64,000 bases of DNA. Origin: Myxococcota bacterium. GTDB taxonomy: Bacteria > Myxococcota > B64-G9. Both the position numbers and the translations under genes were made by a program. Shown here piece after piece: positions 17,289 to 25,463 of this stretch. A model generated the notes under the pieces. The model saw only the letters and a program-made list of their open reading frames with translations. It was not told where the DNA came from and did no database searches. The stretch's first letter is position 1. The number at the start of each line of letters is the position of its first letter. Location of the stretch: contig JAKLGA010000018.1 in NCBI GenBank assembly GCA_022710975.1, forward strand, positions 1 to 64,000, written 5' to 3'.

Positions 17289-18688
17289 GCTCGACCTGGA
17301 AGCCCCGCATCCCGCTCCTGCTGGTGGGCCTGTTCGCCGTCCTGGGGGCCGTGTTCGCCGGCACCTCGGCCGCGGACTACATCGCCCACCTGGACCGCCA
17401 GATGCACGCGGTCACCTGCTCCTACTTCCCGGGGCTCGGCAGCCCGGACGCGAGCGGCACCAGCGGCTGCTTCACGGTCATGATGAGCCCCTACGCGGCC
17501 GTGCTGCGGGCGAGCACCTGGGGCGGGCTGCCCATCGCCCTGCCGGCCCTGGCGGTCTTTCTGTTCCTGCTGTTCAAGGCGCTCGACACCCTGCTGCGCA
17601 AGCGCGAGGACGACCGGCACGAGACCTTCTTCCTGGTGCTGGCCTGCCTGCTGCCGGTCGTCACCTCGGTGATCTACTGGATCGTCTCCGTGGCGGTCAT
17701 CGGTACGGTCTGCAAGCTGTGCGTCGGGGTGTACGTGGCCTCCTTCGGCGCCTTCGGGGCGGCCATCGCTGCCCACCTGCGGGCCGGGCGCGCCCGGCGG
17801 CCCCGCGGGGTGCTCGAGGCGCTGATCACCGCCCCGGTCCTGCCCGCGCCGGCGCAGGCTGGCTACCAGGGGGGCCCCACCGCCCTCGGCGGGCCGAGCA
17901 GCCCGCCCTCCGATCCGGGCGTGGCCGCGGCCATCGCCTCCTTGCCCCCCCCGCCCGACGAGGAGGCCCCCCCGGCCGCGGGGCTGTTCCCGCTGCCCTG
18001 GGGGCGCTACCTGGCCTACTTCCTCGAGGGCGTGCTGTTCGTGGGGCTGTGCGCGCTGCTCTACCTGGCCTTCAAGCCGGGCTACACCGAGGAGATGGCC
18101 AGGTGCGGCAAGCTGCTCCGGCCCCAGGACACCTACCAGACCCGGTTGAAGCTGCACCCTGTCCCCGGAGGGGTGCGCGCGCTCGAGGTGCTGGACCCGC
18201 TGTGCCCGGCCTGCAAGGGCTTCCACGAGCGGCTGGAGGCCTCGGGCCTGCTCGGGCGCCTGGACCTCGAGGCCGCCCTGTTCCCGCTGGACAAGGAGTG
18301 CAACTGGATGGTGACCACCAGCGTGCACCCGGGCGCCTGCGCCGTCTCGGAGGCCCTGCTGTGCGCCGGCGAGCGGGCGCCCGAGGTCCTGGCCTGGTCC
18401 TTCGAGAACCACGAGTCCATCCGCGAGCGCGCCAAGGAGGACCCGGCCTCGGCCCGGGCCAGCGTGGTGAAGGCCTTCCCCGCCCTGGCCGGCTGCGTGG
18501 GCAAGCCCGCGGTCGCGGCCCGGCTCAACAAGGCGCTGCGCTGGGCGGTGGCCAACTCGCTGCCCGTGCTGACCCCGCAGCTCTACGTCCAGGACCAGAA
18601 ACTGTGCGACGAGGACACCGACCTGGGGCTGGAGTTCACCCTGACGCGCCTGCTGGCGGCCCGCGCGCAGAGCGGAGGCAAGTCATGA
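17285..18688 (+). CDS. VKOR/DsbA fusion: membrane disulfide-forming protein
   Basis: The protein has 467 residues from TTG (TTGA overlap with the lipid kinase stop). Residues about 1-180 are a bacterial vitamin K epoxide reductase domain: four hydrophobic helices, the loop pair C45 and C62, and the quinone-side C143-K-L-C146. A Pro-rich linker, a further TM (about 245-265) and a DsbA-like thioredoxin domain with C307-P-A-C310 follow. Further cysteine pairs (C341-region and near the C-terminus) may be disulfides. In VKOR-DsbA fusions the membrane half passes electrons from the thioredoxin half to quinone, so it should make disulfides in secreted proteins, of which this genome has many Cys-rich examples. 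Confidence 0.85.
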   Translation: MSSTWKPRIPLLLVGLFAVLGAVFAGTSAADYIAHLDRQMHAVTCSYFPGLGSPDASGTSGCFTVMMSPYAAVLRASTWGGLPIALPALAVFLFLLFKALDTLLRKREDDRHETFFLVLACLLPVVTSVIYWIVSVAVIGTVCKLCVGVYVASFGAFGAAIAAHLRAGRARRPRGVLEALITAPVLPAPAQAGYQGGPTALGGPSSPPSDPGVAAAIASLPPPPDEEAPPAAGLFPLPWGRYLAYFLEGVLFVGLCALLYLAFKPGYTEEMARCGKLLRPQDTYQTRLKLHPVPGGVRALEVLDPLCPACKGFHERLEASGLLGRLDLEAALFPLDKECNWMVTTSVHPGACAVSEALLCAGERAPEVLAWSFENHESIRERAKEDPASARASVVKAFPALAGCVGKPAVAARLNKALRWAVANSLPVLTPQLYVQDQKLCDEDTDLGLEFTLTRLLAARAQSGGKS

Positions 18689-19422
18689 ACCCGGTCGTCG
18701 CGCACGTGGGCACCGGGGCCGGGGCGCTGCTCCTGGCCTGCATCCTGACCGGCGTGTGGACCGGGGGCGCCAGCTCCCGCCTGGAGCAAGCCCAGGCCGC
18801 GCCGCCGAAGGACAAGCAGGTGGCCGTGGCCAGCGCCGCGGACGAGGGCTACTGCACCAAGGACCTGAAGCAGATCCTGCGCCGGGTGCTGACCTCCTGC
18901 GGCCTGGTGAAGAAGGACCAGGGCCGGGGCTGCCAGCCGCTGGAGGCCAAGAGCGTGGCGGCCATGTCGGGCGGGGACTTCAACGCGCTCTTCCACCCCC
19001 TGGCCCAGCGGGCATCCATCATCATGTTCGAGAAGGACAAGGCCGAGCTGGACGAGTCGGATCTCGCGCTGCTGCAGAAGACCTTCTCGGACCAGCGCGG
19101 GGCCTCCTACTTCCTGGTCGTGTCGCGGGCCTCGCCCGAGGGCTCGGTGGAGCACAACCGCGCGCTGAGCGAGGCGCGGGCCACCGCCGTCCTGGACTAC
19201 CTCAAGGCCCAATTTCCCGATCCGGATCTGGAGCAGGAGGTGGGCCTGCTGTGGCTGGGCGAGGAGTTCGCCCAGCTCGACGAGGAGTTCTGCAAGTGGA
19301 ACCACTCCCAGGCCGGCCCGGCGGTCGCGCCGGACGGCGCGGCCCCGGCCGAGGCGCCGGGCTGCACCACGGCCGAGCTCAACCGCTCGGCCTTCCTGGC
19401 CTGGATCGACTGCCGCCTGTGA
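18685..19422 (+). CDS. OmpA-like domain envelope protein
   Basis: The protein has 245 residues with an N-terminal membrane anchor or signal (residues 9-28). A Cys-containing middle follows. The C-terminal half is OmpA-like: IIMFEKDKAELDESDLALLQ, then SRASPEGSVEHNRALSEARATAVLDYL, which is the peptidoglycan-binding pattern with the characteristic NR...LSEARA. It carries several cysteines (C64, C78 and later pairs), fitting a substrate of the oxidase encoded just upstream. The ATG overlaps the previous stop (ATGA). Confidence 0.75.
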   Translation: MNPVVAHVGTGAGALLLACILTGVWTGGASSRLEQAQAAPPKDKQVAVASAADEGYCTKDLKQILRRVLTSCGLVKKDQGRGCQPLEAKSVAAMSGGDFNALFHPLAQRASIIMFEKDKAELDESDLALLQKTFSDQRGASYFLVVSRASPEGSVEHNRALSEARATAVLDYLKAQFPDPDLEQEVGLLWLGEEFAQLDEEFCKWNHSQAGPAVAPDGAAPAEAPGCTTAELNRSAFLAWIDCRL

Positions 19423-19430
19423 GGAGGCCC

Positions 19431-20081
19431 ATGCAACCGAAGCACACCCTGGCCGCCGCGCTCGGCCTCGCCGCCGCGCTCGCGCTGGCCGGCTGTCCGA
19501 GCGACCCGGCCGCCGCGCCCGACGCGGGCGCCCGCACCCGCGTGGTGAGCGTGAGCGATCCGGCCAGGCCCGCCACCCAGGCGGCGGACTGGTGCGACGT
19601 GTACTTCCCGGCGGGCTCCGCGCCCGGCCTGAGCCTGCCGCCGAGCGCCCCGCTCAAGCCGGGGGCCGCCGCCCGGCCCGCGCCCGGCCGCTGGCTGTGG
19701 CTGAACCTGTGGGCCACCTGGTGCAAGCCCTGCCTGCGCGAGATGCCGCTCATCCAGGCCTTCGGCGCCCGGCTGCGCGAGGAGGGTGTGGCGGCGGACA
19801 ACTGGTACCTCTCCATCGACGAGGATCAGCAGGCCCTGCAGGCCTTCCTGGCGAGCCACCCGGAGCTGACCGGGCAGGGTTCGCTGCGCGCGTTGGCGCC
19901 CGAGCGGGTCGAGGAGTGGATGAAGACCCTCGGCCTGGAGGAGGGCACCAGCATCCCGGTGAGCGTGCTGGCCGCGCCCGACGGCAAGGTCCGCTGCGTG
20001 CGCACCGGCTCCATCCACGACGGGGACTACCCCGTGGTGCGCGCCATCTTCGACGAGCTGGCCCGCCCCCCCGCGCCCTGA
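19431..20081 (+). CDS. TlpA/ResA-like thioredoxin lipoprotein
   Basis: The protein has 216 residues with a lipoprotein signal (lipobox LALAGC, Cys near residue 22). A thioredoxin fold follows with the active site W-C-K-P-C in LNLWATWCKPCLREMPLI, and the cis-Pro region TSIPVSVL. TlpA/ResA-type proteins reduce or isomerise disulfides outside the cytoplasmic membrane, for example during cytochrome c assembly. GAGGAGG lies 5 nt before the ATG, and the gap to the upstream gene is 8 bases. It closes the co-directional run that began at 8351 and is convergent with the next gene. Confidence 0.85.
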   Translation: MQPKHTLAAALGLAAALALAGCPSDPAAAPDAGARTRVVSVSDPARPATQAADWCDVYFPAGSAPGLSLPPSAPLKPGAAARPAPGRWLWLNLWATWCKPCLREMPLIQAFGARLREEGVAADNWYLSIDEDQQALQAFLASHPELTGQGSLRALAPERVEEWMKTLGLEEGTSIPVSVLAAPDGKVRCVRTGSIHDGDYPVVRAIFDELARPPAP

Positions 20082-20097
20082 CGCGCCCGCGCCCGCC

Positions 20098-21363
20098 TCA
20101 GGGCCGCTGCCGCAGGAGCTTCTCCTGCATGATGGCCAGGATCTCGGCGTCGGTGGACACCATCCCCCGGTTGGCGATGCGCCCCAGGTTGCGGAGCGAC
20201 TCCTGCCCGTCCGCGCCCACCACCCCGTCGCTGGGCGGGATGCCGATGCCGGCCAGCGCCAGGCGCGTGGCCCGGAAGGCCGCGTCCACCGAGGTCATGG
20301 TCTTGAGCGCGCAGCCGATCTTGGCCCCGTCGCAGATCATGCCGGTCACGTTGCCCACCATGTTGTGGATGGCGAGGTTGATCTCCCGGGCCCCGCCGCC
20401 CTCGAGCAGGCACAGCCCGGCCGCCAGCCCGATGCCGGCCGCGTTCGAGCAGCCGCAGGCGGCCGACAGCGTGCCCAGGTGGTGGGTCGCGGCCGAGGTC
20501 ACCAGGCAGGCCAGCGCCAGGGCCTCCTCGACCCGCGCCCCGGGCCGGCCGTTCTCCTGCCCCCACAGCGCGAGCGGCACGGCCACCACGATGCCCTTGT
20601 TGCCCGAGCCGGCCAGGCTCATGACCGGGAAGTCCTCACCCCACATGCGCGCGTAGACGCCGGCGCACACCAGCCGGCTCAGGCGCGTGAGCGGATCCTC
20701 CCGGGCCATGTCCACGAAGCTCGCCGGGAACAGCCCGAGCCCGTGCTCGGCGATGGCCAGGTTGAGCTCCACGCCCTGCCGCAGCCGCCCCCGCTCCGGC
20801 TCGCCCGCGCCCCGGGCGAGCGTCAGCAGCTGCTCGAAGGCCAGCCCGGCCGCCCAGGCCCGCGCGTCTTCGCGCGGGGCGGCCGCGGCCGCGGCCGGGA
20901 GCGGGCGCGCCTGCCCGTCCCGCTCGAGCCGGGTGAGCCGGGTGTGCTCGCGCTCCAGCACGGCCCGGCCCCGCCCGCCCTCGCGCTCGACCAGGCAGTC
21001 GACCCGCAGCGCGTGGGCCTCCGGGATCACCTCGACCCGCACCGCGTCGGCGGACAGCAGGGCCGCGGCGCCGGCCAGCGCCCGGGCGTCCACCTGGCGG
21101 AAGATCTCCAGCCCCGCGCCCGGGTCGGTGAGCTGGACGCCCAGCGCCACCGCCCAGCGGATGCCGATGCGGTGGTCGGAGTTGGGGATGCCCACCGCGT
21201 AGCAGTTCTTGTACATGCGCGGATCGCAGCGCAGCGCGACCGCGCGGATGGCCCCCTGCCCGGCCTCGGCCGCGGCCAGGCTGGCCGCGTAGGCGATGGC
21301 CGCCGGCTCGGTGCAGCCGAGCGCCTGCCTCCACTCGGCCTCGAGGTACTCGCGTAGCTCCAA
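20098..21363 (-). CDS. CyuA/UPF0597 family protein (L-cysteine desulfidase / serine dehydratase-like)
   Basis: The protein has 421 residues, typical for UPF0597 (E. coli YhaM/CyuA). Conserved features include LGCTEPAAIAYAAS near the start, the SGNKGIVVAVPL loop, and the serine-dehydratase-like cysteines in LSAACGCSNAAGIGL and GMICDGAKIGCALK that bind a 4Fe-4S cluster. These enzymes split L-cysteine into pyruvate, ammonia and sulfide in anaerobes. It starts at TTG 21363 with GAGGAG 7 nt upstream, and lies 40 bases behind the Fe-S oxidoreductase gene, last in a four-gene minus-strand operon. Confidence 0.85.
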   Translation of the reverse strand: MELREYLEAEWRQALGCTEPAAIAYAASLAAAEAGQGAIRAVALRCDPRMYKNCYAVGIPNSDHRIGIRWAVALGVQLTDPGAGLEIFRQVDARALAGAAALLSADAVRVEVIPEAHALRVDCLVEREGGRGRAVLEREHTRLTRLERDGQARPLPAAAAAAPREDARAWAAGLAFEQLLTLARGAGEPERGRLRQGVELNLAIAEHGLGLFPASFVDMAREDPLTRLSRLVCAGVYARMWGEDFPVMSLAGSGNKGIVVAVPLALWGQENGRPGARVEEALALACLVTSAATHHLGTLSAACGCSNAAGIGLAAGLCLLEGGGAREINLAIHNMVGNVTGMICDGAKIGCALKTMTSVDAAFRATRLALAGIGIPPSDGVVGADGQESLRNLGRIANRGMVSTDAEILAIMQEKLLRQRP

Positions 21364-21403
21364 GCGCTTCTCCTCTCGCCGGCGCCAGGTCGGGACGGTG
21401 CGC

Positions 21404-22534
21404 TCAGGGCGCGTAGGCCTCCGCCAGCAGCTCCACCCAGTCCTTGACCGGCAGCGGACCGGCCTCGCCGAGCTGGCGCACGCAGCCCGGGCAGGCGGTC
21501 ACCACGCCCTCGGCGCCGCTGGCCTCGAGCTGGGCCGCGCGCAGCGCCGCCGCCTGCCGGGCCACCCCGGGGAGCGAGTGCGGCACCAGCCCGCCCCCGC
21601 CGCAGCAGGCCGCGTCCTGGCCGCTCCAGGCCGACTCCAGCAGGGGCTCGCGCAGCGCGCCCTGGAGCGCCTGGCGCGTGGTCTCGCCGCGCTCCAGGTA
21701 GCGGGTCAGGTAGCAGGGATCGTGGAACACCCAGCGGCCGGGCACCTGGCGGGCGGGCTCCCTGGCCCGCAGGAACGGCGCCAGGAAGGCGTCCAGGGTG
21801 ACCACCTGGCCGGAGGGGGCGCAGCCCGCCTCCCGCAGCACCACGCCCAGCACCCAGGCGCAGGTCGGGCAGGGGCACAGGATGGTGCGGGCCGGGGCCA
21901 GCCGCTGGGCCAAAGCCCGGCCATGCGCCCGCAGGCCCTGGAGATCCCCGGCCTGCCACAGCGGGGCGCCGCAGCACACCTCCGGACCGGAGAAGACCCC
22001 CACGTGCTCCACCCCCAGGGCCGCGAGCAGCCCGAGCAGCGGCGTCAGGTGCCGCGCCGGCGCCCGCAGGGCCTGGCAACCCGGGAAGAGCACCGCCTGG
22101 GCCTCGGGCACCAGCAGCTCTGCCGGCACGGCCGCCGACCGGGCCGCGGCCAGGTCCTCGCCCCAGGGGTTGCCGCGCGCGCGGAAGCGCTCGAGTAGCG
22201 CCGTGGTCGCGGGCGGCGCCGCCCCGGCCTCGAGCGCCACGGCCCGGGCGGCCAGCAACGCCCCGGGCACGTCGTTCTGGTGACGGCAGTGCGTGCGGCA
22301 GTGCAGGCAGCCCAGGCAGTGCTGGAACACCTCGGCCGGGCCGCCCGCGGGCGCGCGCCGGCCCAGGCGGGTGAGCTCGGCCAGCGTCATCTTGAACCAG
22401 GGCGTGACCGTCTCGCTGCGCTCGGCCTCCGCCGTGGGGCAGCAGAAACGGCACAGCTTGGGGCAGTAGGTGCAGTGCTTGAGGGCCCGGACGTGCGGCC
22501 CGAGGCCGGCCGGGCTGGAGCGCGCCTGGCTCAC
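21404..22534 (-). CDS. GlcF/HdrD-type iron-sulfur oxidoreductase with CCG domains
   Basis: The protein has 376 residues. The N-terminus has two 4Fe-4S ferredoxin motifs (C-T-Y-C-x2-L-C-x2-C-C and C-L-G-C-x2-C-x3-C). Two CCG domains follow, one around LFPGCQALRAPARHL...SGPEVCCGAPLW and one around FHDPCYLTRYL...QDAACCGGGG. This is the layout of glycolate oxidase GlcF, LutA and HdrD, which take electrons from a flavoprotein and pass them to quinone or menaquinone. It starts at GTG 22534 whose GTGA overlaps the upstream stop, so it is coupled to the GlcE-like gene. Confidence 0.85.
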   Translation of the reverse strand: MSQARSSPAGLGPHVRALKHCTYCPKLCRFCCPTAEAERSETVTPWFKMTLAELTRLGRRAPAGGPAEVFQHCLGCLHCRTHCRHQNDVPGALLAARAVALEAGAAPPATTALLERFRARGNPWGEDLAAARSAAVPAELLVPEAQAVLFPGCQALRAPARHLTPLLGLLAALGVEHVGVFSGPEVCCGAPLWQAGDLQGLRAHGRALAQRLAPARTILCPCPTCAWVLGVVLREAGCAPSGQVVTLDAFLAPFLRAREPARQVPGRWVFHDPCYLTRYLERGETTRQALQGALREPLLESAWSGQDAACCGGGGLVPHSLPGVARQAAALRAAQLEASGAEGVVTACPGCVRQLGEAGPLPVKDWVELLAEAYAP

Positions 22535-23769
22535 GGCCCGCCTCCGGCGCCCGGTCCGGGCAGGGCCTGGGGGTTCAGCAGCCCGTCCGGATCCAGGCGC
22601 GCGCGCAGCCGGCCGAGCAGCTCACGCTCGTCCGCGGCCGCGCGCGCCTCCCGGCCCTCGGGGTCCAGCGCCCGCCGGAGGCGGTCCGGCCCTCCGGCCC
22701 GGGGGGCGGCCAGCCGCAGCCGGCAGCCGTTCAGCCCGGGCCGATCCAGGCGCACCAGCGCCGGGCCGGCCAGGCCGAACGGGGCCGCCAGCCCACTCGC
22801 GAGCCCGCGCGCGACCGCGCCGTGGCTCACCCAGGCCTCGAGCCCGTCCGGCGCCCCGGCGCCCCCGAGCCAGCCACGGGCCTGCTCGAGCTCCTCGCCC
22901 TGGCCGCCCTGGGCCTCGCCCGCGCGGCGCACGTCGGCCAGCGCCCGCCCCGCCAGCTCGGCGTCGCCCTCCAGGCACACGAGCAGGCGCGCCTCCCGCC
23001 CCGGCGCGAGCTCCAGCTCCGCCCGGCGCGGAGGGAAGTCGTGCAGCGGCAGCGCCCGGAAGAGCTCCAGGGCGGCGGCCGGATCGACGAAGGTGAGCCC
23101 CAGCACCAGGCGCCGCTCCGGGAGCGGCTCGAGCTTCACCCGGGCCGCGGTGATCACCCCGAACGCCCCGCCGTGGCCGAGCAGCAGGGACGCGTACTCG
23201 GGCCCGCAGGCCGAGCGCGGCGCCGCCAGGCTGGCGATGGGCGTGCCGTCGGCCAGCAGGCCCTCGACCGACAGCGCGGCGGGCTGATCCAGCCCGGTGA
23301 TCGGGTCCGCCACCCGGGCCGTGCGCGCGAGGAAGCCTCCCAGGCTGCCCGGATCGTCGGGCTCCACGCCCACCGGGCGCAGGCCCAGCTCGGCGGCCCG
23401 GGCCGCGAGCTCGCGGAGCGGGGTGCCGGCCCCGGCCCGCAGCCACAGGGAGCCGGGCTCCGACTCCAGCACCCCCGACAGGCGCGCGCTGGACAGGGCC
23501 AGGTAGCCGCCCGCGGGCAGCCCCGCCCCGGAGCCCAGCCGGCTCCCCTCGCCCACCACCACCACAGGCGCCCGCTCGGCGCGGGCGGCGGCGAGCAGCA
23601 CGCCCACCGCCTGCGGGTCCGCGGGCAGGGCGCAGGCCACGGGCGCGGGCCGCAGCCTGGCCGTCGGCCCCGCGGGCGCCTCCAGCGCCCCGGCGGGCAG
23701 GCGGTCCCGAAGCCGCGCGGCCAGCGAGCCGCGGGAGGAGACGCCGGGGACGTCACCGGGCCTGGCCAT
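22531..23769 (-). CDS. GlcE-like FAD-binding oxidase subunit
   Basis: The protein has 412 residues, mostly the PCMH-type FAD-binding domain. It has VVVVGEGSRLGSGAGLP near residue 70 and the glycine-rich GSLGGFLARTARVADPITGLD, followed by LLLGHGGAFGVITAARVKL, which is the usual end of the FAD domain. Like GlcE it lacks the large C-terminal cap that the GlcD-type subunit has. Codon use is very alanine/GC-rich and there are many charged insertions, so the sequence is fast-evolving. It begins 17 bases inside the end of the upstream gene. Confidence 0.75.
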   Translation of the reverse strand: MARPGDVPGVSSRGSLAARLRDRLPAGALEAPAGPTARLRPAPVACALPADPQAVGVLLAAARAERAPVVVVGEGSRLGSGAGLPAGGYLALSSARLSGVLESEPGSLWLRAGAGTPLRELAARAAELGLRPVGVEPDDPGSLGGFLARTARVADPITGLDQPAALSVEGLLADGTPIASLAAPRSACGPEYASLLLGHGGAFGVITAARVKLEPLPERRLVLGLTFVDPAAALELFRALPLHDFPPRRAELELAPGREARLLVCLEGDAELAGRALADVRRAGEAQGGQGEELEQARGWLGGAGAPDGLEAWVSHGAVARGLASGLAAPFGLAGPALVRLDRPGLNGCRLRLAAPRAGGPDRLRRALDPEGREARAAADERELLGRLRARLDPDGLLNPQALPGPGAGGGP

Positions 23770-25357
23770 GGTGAGCCTCCCCTGCCCCGCCTCCGCCCAG
23801 GCCGAGCTTGCCAGGGTTCATCGACCCGGCCGGATCCAGGCTCGCCTTGAGGTGCTCGGCCAGGGCCTGGGCCGGACCGAGCTGGCGCACGAGGTAGCGC
23901 GCCTTGCTGAAGCCCACCCCGTGGTGGTGGCTGACCGTGGCGCCCGCGGACAGGACCACCGCCTGGGCCGCGTCCCAGATGCGGTCGTACAGGACCGCCG
24001 CGCCCGCGTCGTCCTCGGCCGCGCCGGCGAAGGTGAAGTAGATCGAGCCGCCCTCCCGGTAGGCGTGGGAGAAGTGGGCCATGACGAACGCCAGCGGCTC
24101 GAGCGCCTTGCGCACCGCGCGGTACAGGCGCGGCAGCCGGTCCCAGGTCGCGGCCACCTCCATGGTGTCCACGAAGGCGCCGGCCGAGAACAGGCCGGAC
24201 TGCTTGTAGGAGATGGCGTAGCGGTTCTTCCACCAGTGCAGGGCCGGCCCCTCGCCCGCGTCGCTGGCCCCCTCGCGGACGCACAGGGCCGGGATGCGCT
24301 CGGCGGCCAGGCGCCAGGCCTGCCCGCCGGCCAGCCCGCCCTCCACGATCACCACCAGCAGGCAGCCCGTGGGCAGGAGGCCGGTCACCCGGTTGAGCAG
24401 CCGGGGCGCGCGCAGCACCATGGGCAGGGAGCGGGCCAGCAATGCCCTGGCCGGCAGCGCCAGGGCCGGCAGGCTGGCGCTCAGGCTCTCGCGCGGGTCC
24501 CCGGCGTCGTCCTTGCCTGAGCGGGCCAGCAGGGTGTCGAACTCGTCGTACAGCCTGAGCACCGAGGGCCTGAGCCCCGCGCGCAGCATGCCCGCCATGG
24601 CCCGCAGGCCCGCGTCCACGTCCGGGAAGCGGAACGCCCGCAGCCAGCGCTCACGGGCCAGCGGCCACACGGCCAGCCGGGCCGAGGTGAGCACCCCCAG
24701 CGTGCCCTCGGAGCCGAGCAGCAGCGCGTCCAGCGAGCCCGGGCTCACGCCGCAAGGCCGCAGGCACGTCTCGCGCACGCGCCCCGCCGCGTCCACCCAG
24801 CGCAGCGAGCGCACGATGTCCTCGATCTTCCCGAAGCGGCTGGAGCACTGGCCCGCGCTGCGGCCGGCCAGCCAGCCTCCCACGGTGGAGCACAGGATGG
24901 AGGACGGGAAGTGGCCCAGGCTGAAGCCGCGCCGCACGAGCTCGCGCTCCAGCACCTCGCCCATCACCCCGACCTCGACCTCCAGCAGCCGATCGCGCTC
25001 GTCGAGGGCCAGGATGCGGTCCAGCCGTTTGAGGTCCAGGATCAGCCCGCCCCGCACGGGCAGCGTGCCGCCGCACACCCCGCTGCCGGCGCCGAAGGGC
25101 ACGACCGGCGCGCCGTGGGCGCCGGCCAGCCGCACCACCTCGGCCACCTGGGCCTCGTCCCCCGGCCAGACCACGGCCGCGGGCGGGTGCTCGATGGCGC
25201 CCGCCCGCTGGCGGATGAGGCTGCGCGGCCACATGTCCCGGGAGCAGGCGAGCAGATCCTCCTCGCGCGTGGACACGTGCTCCTCACCCAGCTTCGCGCG
25301 GAGCGCGGACAGCAAGGACGCGGGCAGCTCGGGGAACACCGTGGCGGGTGCAGGCAT
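23753..25357 (-). CDS. FAD-linked oxidase, GlcD position, alkyl-DHAP-synthase-like
   Basis: The protein has 534 residues. The FAD domain has VVPFGAGSGVCGG and later GSEGTLGVLTSARLAVWPL. The C-terminal catalytic cap contains the run S-H-H-H-G-V-G (His about 477-479) and ends NPGKLGLGGG. The triple-His with this spacing is the active-site signature of alkyldihydroxyacetonephosphate synthase, which makes ether lipids, while the gene order (this, GlcE-like, GlcF-like) is that of glycolate/D-lactate dehydrogenase complexes. Both readings are open. The promoter at 25365-25394 puts the transcript start at the ATG 25357; an in-frame ATG at 25366 overlaps the -10 box. Confidence 0.8.
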   Translation of the reverse strand: MPAPATVFPELPASLLSALRAKLGEEHVSTREEDLLACSRDMWPRSLIRQRAGAIEHPPAAVVWPGDEAQVAEVVRLAGAHGAPVVPFGAGSGVCGGTLPVRGGLILDLKRLDRILALDERDRLLEVEVGVMGEVLERELVRRGFSLGHFPSSILCSTVGGWLAGRSAGQCSSRFGKIEDIVRSLRWVDAAGRVRETCLRPCGVSPGSLDALLLGSEGTLGVLTSARLAVWPLARERWLRAFRFPDVDAGLRAMAGMLRAGLRPSVLRLYDEFDTLLARSGKDDAGDPRESLSASLPALALPARALLARSLPMVLRAPRLLNRVTGLLPTGCLLVVIVEGGLAGGQAWRLAAERIPALCVREGASDAGEGPALHWWKNRYAISYKQSGLFSAGAFVDTMEVAATWDRLPRLYRAVRKALEPLAFVMAHFSHAYREGGSIYFTFAGAAEDDAGAAVLYDRIWDAAQAVVLSAGATVSHHHGVGFSKARYLVRQLGPAQALAEHLKASLDPAGSMNPGKLGLGGGGAGEAHHGQAR

Positions 25358-25364
25358 GCCCGGC

Positions 25365-25394
25365 ATCGTACCCGCCCGCCCGCACGCCAGTCAA
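25365..25394 (-). promoter_or_regulatory. Leaderless promoter for the oxidase operon
   Basis: Minus strand: TTGACT (25389-25394), 18-nt spacer, TACGAT (25365-25370), then 7 nt to the ATG at 25357. No ribosome site is present. It is back-to-back with the promoter at 25427. Confidence 0.7.
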
Positions 25395-25426
25395 TCGCGG
25401 CCGCCGGGACCAGGCGCGCGCGCGCG

Positions 25427-25456
25427 TTGACACGCGCGCCGTCCACGGGCTACACC
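25427..25456 (+). promoter_or_regulatory. Leaderless promoter for the DUF6178-like gene
   Basis: TTGACA (25427-25432), 18-nt spacer, TACACC (25451-25456), then 7 nt to the ATG at 25464, with no Shine-Dalgarno. Confidence 0.65.
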
Positions 25457-25463
25457 CCCTGGC

